Source: Bordetella genomosp. 10 (GTDB lineage: Bacteria; Pseudomonadota; Gammaproteobacteria; Burkholderiales; Burkholderiaceae_B). Taken from it: a stretch of DNA of 64,000 nucleotides. Shown here in pieces: positions 1-12,784 of this stretch; the first letter of the stretch is position 1, and each line of letters starts with the position of its first letter. The position numbers and the translations under genes were made by a program. The notes beneath the pieces were generated by a model. It saw nothing but the letters and a program-made list of their open reading frames with translations. It was not told the DNA's origin and did not search any database. The stretch is from contig NZ_NEVM01000001.1 of NCBI RefSeq assembly GCF_002261225.1, forward strand, positions 496,001-560,000. Reading direction: 5' to 3'.

Positions 1-447
1 CGTGGTGCCGGTGCTGCCCTTGCTGCGCGCGCGGGTGAGCGAGGGGTCGACGGCCAGGGTCGGCGCGAGATTCGCCCGCGCCTCGCGCACGACGGCCAGG
101 GCCTGGCGATAGGCCGCCTCGTACGCCTTCAGGTTCTGGTTGCCCACGGAGACCTGGGCGGCCAGCCCGTCGAGCACGGGATCCTGGTAGATCTCCCACC
201 ACGCGCCGCGCGGCGCCGCGCCCGGTTCGGCGAGCTTCCATCCGGCCGGCGCGGCGGGCGCCTCCTTGAAGGCGAGCGGCGTGGGCGCGTCGGGCCGGCG
301 GTAGTCGGGGCCCACGGCGCAGGCTTGCAGCGCCAGCAGGAGGGGCAGGGCAAGGCCGGCGGCCAGGCGCTTGAACGAGGACTTCATGATGCGGGACGGC
401 ATGATGCGGGGCTTCACGGTGCGGGACTTCATGGTGCAGGACTTCAT
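1..447 (-). CDS. RND efflux outer-membrane lipoprotein (NodT/OprM type), 3' end outside window
   Basis: This is the outer-membrane channel of the tripartite pump encoded upstream. Only the first 149 codons are in the window. From the ATG at 387 the protein has a basic start, a hydrophobic stretch and a lipobox LQAC, followed by AVGPDYRRP, the typical mature N-terminus of NodT-family channels. Further on, WWEIYQDPVLDGL and the NQNLKAYEAAYRQA stretch fit the first periplasmic helices. The annotated start at 447 overlaps the stop of the preceding RND gene as ATGA. Between 447 and 387 lie five in-frame 15-bp repeats, each starting with ATG or GTG, so any of several starts is possible. No good Shine-Dalgarno sequence precedes any of them, which favours translational coupling from 447. 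The ATG at 387 gives a more ordinary signal peptide. Family certain, start uncertain. Confidence 0.85.
   Translation of the reverse strand, partial: MKSCTMKSRTVKPRIMPSRIMKSSFKRLAAGLALPLLLALQACAVGPDYRRPDAPTPLAFKEAPAAPAGWKLAEPGAAPRGAWWEIYQDPVLDGLAAQVSVGNQNLKAYEAAYRQALAVVREARANLAPTLAVDPSLTRARSKGSTGTT
373..447 (-). repeat. Five tandem 15-bp repeats, each beginning with a start codon
   Basis: Read on the minus strand from 447, five consecutive 15-mers follow the pattern ATGAAGTCCYGCACC with changes in later copies (units start at 447, 432, 417, 402 and 387). The first codon is ATG, ATG, GTG, ATG and ATG. The repeat is in frame with the outer-membrane lipoprotein and would encode [25 protein letters not shown] before the hydrophobic signal segment. 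Confidence 0.9.
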
Positions 448-3400
448 GGCGCGGCATCGGCGTGGGGTTGCGCCGGGATGCCGCGGCGCCGGCGCCAGGC
501 GGCGAGCGCGCGCTGGCGCCAGCGGTCCAGATAGAGGTAGACCACGGGCGTGGTGTAGAGCGTCAGCACCTGGCTGACGATCAGGCCGCCGATGATGGAG
601 ATGCCCAGCGGCCGGCGCAGCTCCGAGCCCATGCCGTGGTCCAGCACCAGCGGCACCGCGCCCAGCAGGGCGGCGCAGGTGGTCATCATGATGGGCCGGA
701 AGCGCAGCAGGCAGGCGCGGTGGATGGCTTGCGCCGGCGCCAGGCCTTCGTTGCGCTCGGCGTCGATGGCGAAGTCCACCATCATGATGGCGTTCTTCTT
801 GACGATGCCGATCAGCAGGAAGACGCCGATCAGCGCGATGACGGTGAACTCCGTATCGGTCAGCAGCAGCGCCAGCACCGCGCCCACGCCGGCCGAAGGC
901 AGCGTGGAGAGGATGGTCAGGGGATGGACGTAGCTCTCGTAGAGGATGCCCAGCACGACGTACACCGCCAGCAGCGCGGCGGCGATCAGCCACGGCATGG
1001 TCGACACCACCGACATCGAGGCGCCGGCCGTGCCGGCGAAGCCGCCATGCACCGTCACCGGCATGTGCAGGTCGGCGACGGCCTGCTGGATGGCCTTCGT
1101 GGCATCGTCCAGCGTATGGCCCGGCGCCAGGTTGAAGGAGAGGGTGACGGCCACGGCCTGGCCCTGGTGGTTGACCGACACCGGCGTGGAGGCCGCTTCC
1201 AGCCGCGCGAAGGCCGCCAGCGGGACCATGGTGGAGCCGCTGGTGCTCACGGCCGTGCCGCTGGACGCCTTGCCGGCGCTGGTGGCGATGGCGTTGGTGG
1301 CCGCGTTCGTGGCGGAGGCGGAGCTGCTTGTCGAACCGGAGGAGGAAGACGTCGTGGACGTGTCCGTGCCGCTGACCAGCCCGGACGAGGCATTGGTCGA
1401 CGAGGTGCCGCTGGCCGTCTCGCCGGACGTGCTCACATAGACCTGTTGCAGCGACGCGGGATCCTGCAGGTATTGCGGCGCCAGTTCCATCACCACGTGG
1501 TACTGGTTCTGCTGCTTGTAGATGGTGGAGACCTGGCGTTCGCCGAAGGCATCGTAGAGCGTGGCGTCGATGGCGTCGGGCGTGATGCCGTAGCGGGCGG
1601 CGGTGGGCCGGTCGACCACGACGCGGGTCTCCAGGCCGCCCGCCTGCCGGTCGGAGACGACGTCGGCCAGCGCCGGGCTGGCCTTCAGGGCCTCGGCCAG
1701 CCTGGCGGCCCACAGGCTGACGCTCGCCGAGTCGTCGCCCTGCAAGGTGTACTGGAACTGGGCGAAGCTCATGCGGCCGCCGATGAACAGGTCCTGGCGC
1801 GGAAACATCATCAGCCGGGCGCCGGGAATATCGGCCAGCTTGGCGCGCAGCCGCGCCATCACCTCGAAGGCCGAGGCGCTGCGCTGGTCCAGCGGTTTCA
1901 GCGTGATGTCGTTCATGGCCTGGTTGGTGCCCCGCCCGCCGGTGAAACCCACCACCGTCTGCACCGCGGGATCGGCCTGCACGATGGCCATGGCCTGGTG
2001 CATCTTCGTGCTCATGGCCTGGAAGGAAATGCTCTGGTCGGCCTGGATGCCGCCGCCCATCAGCCCGCTGTCCTGCTGCGGGAACAGGCTCTTGGGGACG
2101 GCGGCGAACAGCACCACGTTCAGCACGACGGTCAGCAGCAGCGATACCAGGACCGGCAGCGGATGGCGCAGGGCCAGCGTCAGGCTGCGTTCGTAGAGAC
2201 GCTGCATGCCGTCGACGACGGCGTCGGCGCGGCGGGCGATGCGCGTGGCCAGCTTGTCCGGGCGCGGGCGGCTGGCCGGCGTCGCGCGCGGCCGCAGCAG
2301 CAGGGCGCACAGCATGGGCGTGGTGCTCAGGGACAGCAGCAGCGAGATGCCGATGGCGATGGACAGCACGATGGCGAATTCATGGAACAGCCGGCCGACC
2401 AGGCCGCCCAGCAGCAGGATGGGCAGGAACACCGCGACCAGCGACACGCTCATGGAGATCACGGTAAAGCTGACCTCGCGCGCGCCGTCCAGCGCGGCGC
2501 GCAGGCGCGTCGCCCCCGCTTCCCGGTGGCGGGCGATGTTCTCCAGCACGACGATGGCGTCGTCGACCACGAAGCCGGTGGCGATCGTCAGCGCCATCAA
2601 CGAGAGATTGTCCAGCGTGTAGCCGAACAACTGCATGGCCCCGAAGGTGCCGAGGATGGAGACGGGCACCGTCACCGCGGGAATCAGCGTGGCGCGCACG
2701 TCGCGCAGGAAGGCGAGGACCACCAGCACCACCAGCAGCACGGCGATGACCAGCGTCTGCTCGGTGTGTCGCAGCGAGGCGCGGATGGTGCTGCTGCGGT
2801 CGCTGGACATCGTCATCTCGACGCCGCTGGGCAGGGCCGCGCGAAGCTGGGGCAGCAGCGCATCGACGCGGTCCACCGTCTCGACGATGTTGGCGGCGGG
2901 CTGCTTGTACAGCCACAGCAGCACCGCGCGCTTGCCGTTGACGTAGCCGGCGTTGCGCAGGCTTTCCACCGAATCGTCGACCTGGGCGATGTCGCGCAGG
3001 TAGACCGGGCGCTGGTTGCGCCAGGCGATGACCAGGTCGCGGTAGGCCGCGGCGTTCAGGGCCTGGTCGTTGGCATAGAGCTGGTAGCGGTTCGCGCCGT
3101 CCTCGACGATGCCCTTGGCGCTGTTGGCATTGGCGGCGGACAGGGCGGCGCGGACGTCCTCCAGGCCGATGCCGTACTTGTTCAGGGCGCCCGGGTTCAG
3201 TTCGACGCGGACCGCCGGCAGCGAGCTGCCGTTGACGTCGACGTTGCCGATGCCCGGCACCTGCATCAGGCGCTGCTGGAGGATGGTGGCGGCGCTGTCG
3301 TAGAGCTGTTCGGGGCGCAGCAGGTCGGACGTCAGGGCCAGCACCAGGATAGGCGCGTCGGCGGGATTGAACTTGCGGTAGGTGGGATTGGACTTGAGGG

Positions 3401-3760
3401 AGGCGGGCAGGTCCGCGCGCGCGGCGTTGATGGCCGCCTGCACGTCGCGCGAGGCGCCCTCGATGTCGCGGTCCAGGCCGAACTGCAGGATGATGCTCGT
3501 CGAGCCGACGCTGCTCTGCGAGGTCATTTCCGAGACGTCGGCGATCTGGCCCAGATGTTTTTCCAGCGGCGCGGCGACGGTGGCCGCCATGGTCTCGGGG
3601 CTGGCCCCGGCCATCTCCGCCTGCACGCGGATGGTGGGAAAGTCCACCGCCGGCAGCGGGGCGACCGGCAGCAGCCCGAAGGCCAGCGCGCCGGCGGCGG
3701 CGATGGCCAGCGTCATCAGCAGGGTGGCGACGGGGCGGCGGATGAACAGCGCGCTGAGGT

Positions 3761-3764
<4 letters not shown>
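444..3764 (-). CDS. muxC: RND multidrug efflux permease, MdtC/MuxC-like
   Basis: Inner-membrane proton-driven drug pump subunit of the HAE1 RND family, expected to work as a heteromultimer with the MuxB-like protein. It begins [17 protein letters not shown] at 3764, where the ATG overlaps the preceding stop as ATGA; an open frame further upstream is the antisense-free continuation through the muxB gene and is not used. The proton-relay motif [10 protein letters not shown] (TM4) lies near residue 400, and [14 protein letters not shown] is the TM10-region motif. At 1106 residues it is longer than the usual MdtC length of about 1025-1040. The extra length is a Ser/Thr/Ala/Gly-rich insertion at about residues 776-845, just before the conserved MVPLAAF strand. 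Everything else aligns with the family. It is third of four overlapping genes. Confidence 0.93.
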
Positions 3765-6885
<3,121 letters not shown>

Positions 6886-6889
<4 letters not shown>

Positions 6890-8139
6890 GATGCGGCGGC
6901 CGTCTTGTCGCCGGGGATGCGCACCTTCGCGCCGTCGGTCAACTGGTCCGCGCCGTCGACCACCACGCGGTCCCCCGCTTGCAGGCCCGAGACGATGGCC
7001 GTGCGTCCGTCCGCCGAGGCGCCGGTGGTCACCTTGACCAGGCTGACCGTGTCGTCGTCCTTGACGCGATACACGTAGTCGCCCGGCGCCCCGTTCTGCA
7101 CCGCCTCGTTGGGCACGACCACCGCGTTGCTCAGCGTGTCCAAGTGCAGCACGACGTTGACGAATTGATTGGGGAACAGCTCGCCCGCGGCATTGTGGAA
7201 CATCGCGCGCAGCTTCACGGTGCCGGTGCTGGTGTCGATCTGGTTGTCCACCGTGGCCAGCTCGCCTTGCGCCAGGGCCTCGCGGCCCGCGCGGTCATAG
7301 GCGGTGACGGCCAGCTTCGCGCCGGTGGCCAGGCGCTTGTTGAGCTTGCGCAGGTCGTCCTCGGGCAGCGTGAACACCACCGAGATCGGATCCATCTGCG
7401 TGACGACGACGATGCCGTCGGTGTCGGAGGCGGTCACGTAGTTGCCCACGTCGACCTGGCGCAGGCCGACGCGGCCGTCCACCAGCGACACGATGCGGCA
7501 ATAGCTCAGGTTCAGCTTCTGGGCGTCGACCTGGGCCTGGTCGGTGCGCACCGTGCCCTCGTATTGGCGCACCGTGGCCACGGCGGTGTCTATGGTCTGC
7601 CGGGATATCGAGTCCTGCTTGCCCAGTTGCTGATAGCGCTTGAGGTCGCGGCGCGCGTTGTCCAGCAGGGCCTGGTCCTTTTCCAATTGGCCTTGGTATT
7701 GCGCCAGTTGCACCTCGTAGGGCCGCGGATCCACCTGCGCCAGGAGGTCGCCTTTCTTCACCGTCTGGCCTTCCTGCAAGGGCAGCGCCACCAGATAGCC
7801 GCTGATCTGCGACTTCACCGTGACCGTGGCGAGCGAGGTCACCGTGCCCAGCGCGCTGAGGGTGATGGGGATGTCGCCCTTGGCGGCGGCGGCCACGCCG
7901 ACTGCCTGCGCGCTCTCCGCGCCGGGCGGCCCGCCGAAGGGATTGAAGCCGCCGCGGGCGTGCGCATGCCCGCCGGCGGGGGGAGCGGAGGCGCCGCCGT
8001 GATGGCGCAGCAGGAAGAACGCGCCCACGGCGACGAGGACGATCGCCAGGGCCATGATCGCGGCCGTCCTGCGACGGCGGCGCGTGGGCGCCGAGGCGGC
8101 GGCGTGGGGATCGCGGGACAGTTCGGAAGTTTTTTTCAT
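6886..8139 (-). CDS. muxA: RND periplasmic adaptor (membrane fusion protein), MdtA/MuxA-like
   Basis: Periplasmic adaptor joining the two RND permeases to the outer-membrane channel; 417 residues, normal for the family. It has a basic N-terminus (RRRRR) and one membrane anchor at about residues 28-46, then a His/Gly/Pro linker. The first half of the lipoyl domain is [11 protein letters not shown] followed by [16 protein letters not shown]; a coiled-coil hairpin then spans about residues 130-190. The C-terminal membrane-proximal domain includes [11 protein letters not shown]. It is the first gene of the operon, and the divergent region 8140-8354 should hold its promoter. Confidence 0.94.
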
Positions 8140-8354
8140 GGAAAACCAGGCACGGCTTTGAAACGCTGGTATTGTTGGCGCCGGGCTCTCCGGAAGTCAA
8201 ATAAGTGATTGATTTATAAGGAGATTTATATAATTTGTCGAAACTGACATAAACCGCTTTTCGGCGATTCCGGGCGTAGAATCGCGGAAGTCGAACGTGG
8301 CTCCACCATCGCCACGATCCGCAACATGGCGTCCTTCATTCCTCGTTTTTTCCC
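8140..8354. promoter_or_regulatory. Divergent control region between efflux operon and two-component genes
   Basis: This spacer separates muxA (leftward) from the response-regulator gene (rightward). It is clearly more AT-rich than its surroundings at 8205-8245, with TTTATAAGGAGATTTATATAA in the centre. The segment can hold back-to-back promoters and a regulator site, but no -35/-10 pair stands out enough to assign. Confidence 0.45.
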
Positions 8355-9098
8355 GTGACCCACAGCTCCATTCTCATCGTCGAAGACGACACCGAAATCC
8401 GCGAGGCGCTGGCCGGCTTTCTGGTCGGCAAGGGCTACGCCGTTCACCAGGCGGGCAGCGTCGACGAGGCCCTGGCGTGCCTGGCGCGTGAACGCGTGGA
8501 CTTGGTGCTGCTGGACATCATGCTGCCCGGCGAGGACGGCCTGGCCTTGTGCCGCCGCCTGCGCAACGCGGGCGCTGAGCGGGGGCCGCGCATCATCATG
8601 GTCACGGCGCTGACCGATCCCACCGACAAGGTGGTGGGCCTGGAACTGGGCGCCGACGACTACGTCGCCAAGCCTTTCGACCTGCGCGAGCTGCTGGCCC
8701 GCATCCGCGCCGTGCTGCGGCGTCCGGGCGCGGACGAGGGGGCGGCGGCGAGCCGTTCGTCGTCGCCCGCCATGGCCTACCGGTTCGCGGGTTTCGCGTT
8801 CTATCCGCAGCATCGCTATCTGCGTTCGCGGGCCAGCGTGCGCATTCCCCTGACCGGCGCGGAAACCGATTTATTGCTGGTCTTCTGCCAGCATCCGCGC
8901 CGCGTGCTGGCGCGCGAGGAGCTGCTGGTCCTGACCCGGGGCGATGGCGCGCCGGTGGCGGTGCGCTCGATCGACCTGCTGGTCAGCCGCTTGCGCCGCA
9001 AGCTGGCGGGCGACGATCGGCTGGAGGACCCCATCCGAACGGTGCGCGCCGACGGCTACGCACTGCATTACGAAGTCACGGTCGCCTCAGCGGCGTAG
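8355..9098 (+). CDS. OmpR-family response regulator
   Basis: DNA-binding response regulator of 247 residues starting at GTG 8355. The receiver domain has the acidic pair after ILIVEDD, the phospho-acceptor Asp54 in LLDIMLPGEDG, a switch Thr in MVTAL, and Lys106 in DDYVAKPFD. A C-terminal winged-helix domain follows an Ala/Ser linker, with VRSIDLLVSRLRRKL as recognition region and the DGYAL hairpin. Its partner kinase begins 16 bases downstream. Its position back to back with the RND operon parallels BaeR next to mdtABC, so control of the pump is a reasonable inference. No SD is obvious before the GTG. Confidence 0.93.
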   Translation: MTHSSILIVEDDTEIREALAGFLVGKGYAVHQAGSVDEALACLARERVDLVLLDIMLPGEDGLALCRRLRNAGAERGPRIIMVTALTDPTDKVVGLELGADDYVAKPFDLRELLARIRAVLRRPGADEGAAASRSSSPAMAYRFAGFAFYPQHRYLRSRASVRIPLTGAETDLLLVFCQHPRRVLAREELLVLTRGDGAPVAVRSIDLLVSRLRRKLAGDDRLEDPIRTVRADGYALHYEVTVASAA

Positions 9099-9114
9099 AC
9101 AGGAGAGCCAGGCG

Positions 9115-10464
9115 ATGCTGCGCCGCTTTTTCACCACCACCCTGGGCCAGATCGTGGCCATCATCGCGTGCTCGTCGGTGGCGACCTTCGCGTTGTTCGC
9201 CTGTGTCTTCTTCTACGTAGGCGCGCCGCCGGATCCGCCCTGGCCCTGGCCCGAGGCCTATCGCATCTCCAGCGTGGCCAACGTGCTGCACAAGGCGCGG
9301 CCGGCCGACAGGCCCGCGCTCATGGCGGCGGCGCAGACGCAGGACATGTCCCTGCGTTTCGTGGACTTTCCCCAGCCCTGCCAGGCGACCAACCTGGATA
9401 CGCGCGAGATGGAGAACATCCTGCGCGAGAATATCCAGGACGCCGGGACGCTGATGGTGCTGGGCTGCGATACCGCTTCGCCGCCGTCCCGATTCCAGGT
9501 GCTGATGCCTTTCGACGGCAGGGTGCTGGAGATCCGCGCCGATCGCGTCAGCCGCGTGCCGCGGCGCTTCACCTTTCCCTTCCTCACCGCGCTGGCCTTC
9601 CTTTGCATCGGCGTGGTGGCGATGTCGGCCTGGGCGGTGTGGCGCGTGATCCGGCCCTTGCGCCGTCTTTCCGAGAAGGCCGATGCCTTCGGCCACGACG
9701 TCGCCGTGGCGCCGCTGGAGGCGCAGGGCCCGCTGGAGGTCCGCCGCGCGGCGCAGGCGTTCAACCGCATGCAGGAGCGCATCGCCGGCTTCGTGCAAAG
9801 CCGCACGCGCATGCTGGCCGCCATCAGCCATGACCTGCGCACGCCCCTGACGCGCATGCGCCTGCAAGTGGAAACGGGCCGCGAGGAAACCATGCGGCCG
9901 CGCCTGCTGCGCGACATCACGCTGATGCAGACGATGGTGGATTCGGCGCTGTCCTTCCTGAGCAGCGGCCTGGACAAGGAAGCGCGGGAATGGCTGGACG
10001 TGGGCGCGCTGTTGTCCACGCTATGCGACGAGTACGAGGAGGGCGGCGCGCGCATCCGCTACGACGGCCAGGCGGACGTGCGCTTGTATTGCCGCCCCAA
10101 CGCCATGCAGCGCGCCTGCGCCAACCTCATCGAGAATGCCCTGGCCTATGGCGACAGCGCCGTGGTCGACGCGGTGCGCGAGCAGGGCGAGGTGGTCATC
10201 ACCGTCAGCGACGACGGCCCGGGCATTCCCGCGCAGCGTTTGCAGGACGTCACCGAGCCCTTCGTGCGCCTGGATCCCGCTCGCGCGCAACGGCCCGGCA
10301 GCGTCGGCCTGGGACTGTCCATCGTGGCCGAGATCGTGCGCGCGCATGGCGGCACGCTGTCGCTGGAAAATCGCCGGCCCTCCGGCTTGTGCGCGCGCAT
10401 CCGCATGCCCGGCGACGCCGGCGGCGAGACGGTGGCCGCGTCGGGATCGTTCAGTGCAGGTTGA
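9115..10464 (+). CDS. Sensor histidine kinase, cognate to the upstream regulator
   Basis: Membrane histidine kinase of 449 residues. The ATG at 9115 has an AGGAGA Shine-Dalgarno sequence at 9101. One membrane helix near residues 12-36 is followed by a periplasmic region of about 120 residues, a second helix (FLTALAFLCIGVVAMSAWAV), a HAMP linker, and the H-box ISHDLRTPL with His239. The N-box is NLIENALAYG, and the G boxes are DDGPGIP and GLGLSIV. The periplasmic part has two cysteines (PQPCQ and LGCD) that could form a disulfide; no known sensor domain is recognised. The last 14 bases overlap the convergent gene that ends at 10451. Confidence 0.92.
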   Translation: MLRRFFTTTLGQIVAIIACSSVATFALFACVFFYVGAPPDPPWPWPEAYRISSVANVLHKARPADRPALMAAAQTQDMSLRFVDFPQPCQATNLDTREMENILRENIQDAGTLMVLGCDTASPPSRFQVLMPFDGRVLEIRADRVSRVPRRFTFPFLTALAFLCIGVVAMSAWAVWRVIRPLRRLSEKADAFGHDVAVAPLEAQGPLEVRRAAQAFNRMQERIAGFVQSRTRMLAAISHDLRTPLTRMRLQVETGREETMRPRLLRDITLMQTMVDSALSFLSSGLDKEAREWLDVGALLSTLCDEYEEGGARIRYDGQADVRLYCRPNAMQRACANLIENALAYGDSAVVDAVREQGEVVITVSDDGPGIPAQRLQDVTEPFVRLDPARAQRPGSVGLGLSIVAEIVRAHGGTLSLENRRPSGLCARIRMPGDAGGETVAASGSFSAG

Positions 10465-11254
10465 ATACCCAGCAGCGCAGGCTCTTGCGCGAGATGCGGC
10501 TGTTGACGACGCGCACGCCCAGGAAGTGCGGATAGCGGCTGCGCTTGAGTTCGTTGCGCAGTTCGGGCGTCAGCATCACGGACTTGTCGTCCTCGCCCAG
10601 CACGTTGCGCAGGTGGCGGAAATTCAAGGCCAGGAAACGGTCCGAGCGGCGCGCATGATTGATCTCCGCGCCGTCCGTGATGCGCGCGAACACCAGGCGC
10701 CAGAACTGGTCGAGCGCCACCGATTGCTTGCTGCGGGGACCGACGGGGAAGTCGCAGAGCTGGCTCAACTGGGCGCGGATGATTTCCCGTTCGATGAAGG
10801 TTTCGGCTTGCCGCAGGGAAATGTCCATCGCGTCGATCTGGGCCTGCATGCGCTTGAACTGGCGCTTCAGCGCGGCCACTTCGTCGTCCGCGCCATTGCC
10901 CTGCAGCAGCCGGCTCCATTGATCGAGCAGGGTGGCGAAGCCTTCCTGCTGCAGGACGACGAGACGGTGGCGCTGGCCGACGTCGGTCGTTTGCTGGGCC
11001 AGGCGATGCAGCCAGAGGGCCACCGCGCCCATGGGCAGGGCATTGCTGCCGCTCAGGGGCGGCGCGTAGGGCAGCGGCTTCAGGTGGCTGCCCAGGTCTT
11101 CGTCCAGGGCGATGCGCCGCAGCTCCTGTTCGCTGTCGAGGTGCATGGCCGCGCACAGGGGAACCATCGAGACCTGGATGGTCTTGCCGTCATGCGCGCA
11201 GGGAAGGCGGATGTCCGCGAACTGTGTATCGACGATTTCGGTGATCATCATCAT
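10451..11254 (-). CDS. P22-antirepressor-N-like protein, function unknown
   Basis: A 267-residue soluble protein. The N-terminal part (VSMVPLCAAMHLDSEQELRRI, then a domain ending in LPMGAVALWLHRL) resembles the antirepressor N-terminal domain found in phage P22-type Ant proteins, where it is a protein-protein or DNA-associated module. Residues about 120-160 (EVAALKRQFKRMQAQIDAM) look like a short coiled coil. The C-terminal basic region (LRNELKRSRYPHFLGVRVVNSR) is unassigned. I chose ATG 11254, which has GGAGGA eight bases upstream; a GTG at 11272 would place that SD inside the gene. No integrase or structural phage genes are nearby, so it is not a prophage remnant by context. The assignment is from pattern only. 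Confidence 0.6.
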   Translation of the reverse strand: MMMITEIVDTQFADIRLPCAHDGKTIQVSMVPLCAAMHLDSEQELRRIALDEDLGSHLKPLPYAPPLSGSNALPMGAVALWLHRLAQQTTDVGQRHRLVVLQQEGFATLLDQWSRLLQGNGADDEVAALKRQFKRMQAQIDAMDISLRQAETFIEREIIRAQLSQLCDFPVGPRSKQSVALDQFWRLVFARITDGAEINHARRSDRFLALNFRHLRNVLGEDDKSVMLTPELRNELKRSRYPHFLGVRVVNSRISRKSLRCWVFNLH

Positions 11255-11489
11255 GAGATAGTCCTCCGACACTAGCCGTCAGTTATGCGCGACCGGGGCG
11301 CCGCGATCGCCCGCAACTGCTTGCGGCAGCCCCGCCCACTCATGCTCAAATGGCCAATGACGCGCGCTAACGCTTGGGGTCACCGGTTGGAAATCATCCT
11401 AAATACCTGCGCCAAACGGCTGCTTTCACTTTGCGCACGCGTGTTTTGAATTCACGACTTTCGTTAGACGATGTGAGGAACAGACACAG

Positions 11490-12113
11490 ATGGACAAAGC
11501 TTCCGTGGATGCGGCCGCCGAAAAAACCGCGGCGCGGGCACATCGGGCAAGCGGCGATGACGCGCCGGCACGCGCCGCGCGGGACGCCGCCACCGCCGTG
11601 GACGTGGCGGCCTTGACGCTGCGCCAGGCGACGCGCGACGACGTGCCCGCGCTGCTGGCCTTGCGCCGGGCGACGATGCTGCCGCATTTGCGCAGCGCCG
11701 GCGCCCCGGACGACGAGGCCAGCCTGCTGGCGCGGGTGGAATATCGCCTGGAGGACGCGCGGTTGGCGTATCTCGGCGATGAGCTCATCGGCCTGTTCAA
11801 GGCCCATGAGATGAAGGACGCGGTGGACGGGGCGGACGGGGAGAAGGACGACGCGTGGATGCTGGTGCAGGTGCAGATCGCCCCGGCGCGGCAGGGCCAG
11901 GGCTGGGGCGCGGCGCTGATCGGCCGCCTGCTCGAACGTGCCGCGGCCGAGGGCCGTTCGGTGGTCCTGCATGTCCTCAAGACCAATCCGGCGCGGCGGC
12001 TCTACGAACGCCTGGGTTTCGCCGTCGAAGGCGAAAGCGGGAATGGATTGGAATACGTCATGCGCTGGCGGCCCGGTCGCGCGGCGCGTCGGGATGCCGC
12101 CGCCGGGACGTGA
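11490..12113 (+). CDS. GNAT-family N-acetyltransferase
   Basis: Putative acetyl-CoA-dependent acetyltransferase, 207 residues. The start at 11490 follows GAGGAA. About 38 residues of Ala-rich, charged sequence precede the GNAT fold, which begins at LTLRQATRDDVPAL. The acetyl-CoA-binding motif A is RQGQGWGAALIGRLL, followed by NPARRLYERLGF, the typical motif B end. A short acidic loop (DGADGEKDDAW) sits before the central strand. Substrate unknown. The Ala-rich N-terminus could mean that a later start is used, but no better SD is seen. Confidence 0.85.
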   Translation: MDKASVDAAAEKTAARAHRASGDDAPARAARDAATAVDVAALTLRQATRDDVPALLALRRATMLPHLRSAGAPDDEASLLARVEYRLEDARLAYLGDELIGLFKAHEMKDAVDGADGEKDDAWMLVQVQIAPARQGQGWGAALIGRLLERAAAEGRSVVLHVLKTNPARRLYERLGFAVEGESGNGLEYVMRWRPGRAARRDAAAGT

Positions 12114-12174
12114 AGGCGCTTGCAAGCATGGCGCGCCGCGACGACGGCGGCCATGCTCGCGGCGCGGCGGGCGT

Positions 12175-12471
12175 TCAGCCCAGGTCGACGCCGACCGTGT
12201 GTTCCACCTGGGGCGGCTGGGCGAAATAGCTGCTCACCAGCGCGCGCCAGCCCTGGAAGTCTTCCGATTCGCGGAAATCGACCATGTGGTTTTCCACCGT
12301 TTCCCACAGCACGTACAGGCGATAGCGGGTGGGATGCTCCACCGACTTGTGCAGCGTGACGCCCTTGCAGCCCTTGGCGCGCAGGAACAGCGGCTTGGCC
12401 TTCGCCACGCCGGCTTCGAACGCGGCATTGCTGCCTTCCTTGATTTCGATCTGAGCGATTTCCGTAAACAT
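12175..12471 (-). CDS. Antibiotic biosynthesis monooxygenase (ABM)-fold protein
   Basis: A 98-residue ferredoxin-like alpha+beta barrel protein. Starting MFTEIAQIEIKEGSNAAFEAGV and continuing with GCKGVTLHKSVEHPTRYRLYVLWETVENH, it has the strand-helix pattern of small ABM/dimeric alpha-beta barrel proteins, which include quinol monooxygenases and stress-related heme or quinone enzymes. The SD AGAAGGAAA lies just upstream of ATG 12471; an upstream open extension has no such signal. No operon partner. Substrate cannot be inferred. Confidence 0.82.
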   Translation of the reverse strand: MFTEIAQIEIKEGSNAAFEAGVAKAKPLFLRAKGCKGVTLHKSVEHPTRYRLYVLWETVENHMVDFRESEDFQGWRALVSSYFAQPPQVEHTVGVDLG

Positions 12472-12784
12472 GCGGTTTTCCTTCTTTTGGTGACGGGGGA
12501 GTGGTGACGGGAGTGTGGCCAGGCCGTCGCGGCGCGCGACCCCGCCGGAGCATATTACGCGAGCCCGGGCGGGCGCGCCTCTTGCGGGTGTCCAGGGCGC
12601 CGGCGGATCGTCCGGCAAGGCCGCCGGCAGCGGGCCTTTCCGCCCCGCCTCCGCGGCCGACGCGCGGGCTGCCGCGCACCCGTGGCGGCGCCGGCGCGGT
12701 CGCGTCCAGGGACCCTCGGCCGGCTTGCCTACAATGTGGGATCCGTTTTATGCGCTTCGCTTCATTGCTACAGGAGAATCCGTG
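12472..12784. other. Intergenic region with promoter-like box
   Basis: About 310 GC-rich bases between the ABM gene (leftward) and the first META lipoprotein (rightward). A TACAAT -10-like hexamer sits at 12730-12735, about 50 bases before the lipoprotein start. Near 12489 a GGTGACGGG-GAGTG string is present twice in tandem. Nothing else recognised. Confidence 0.4.
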
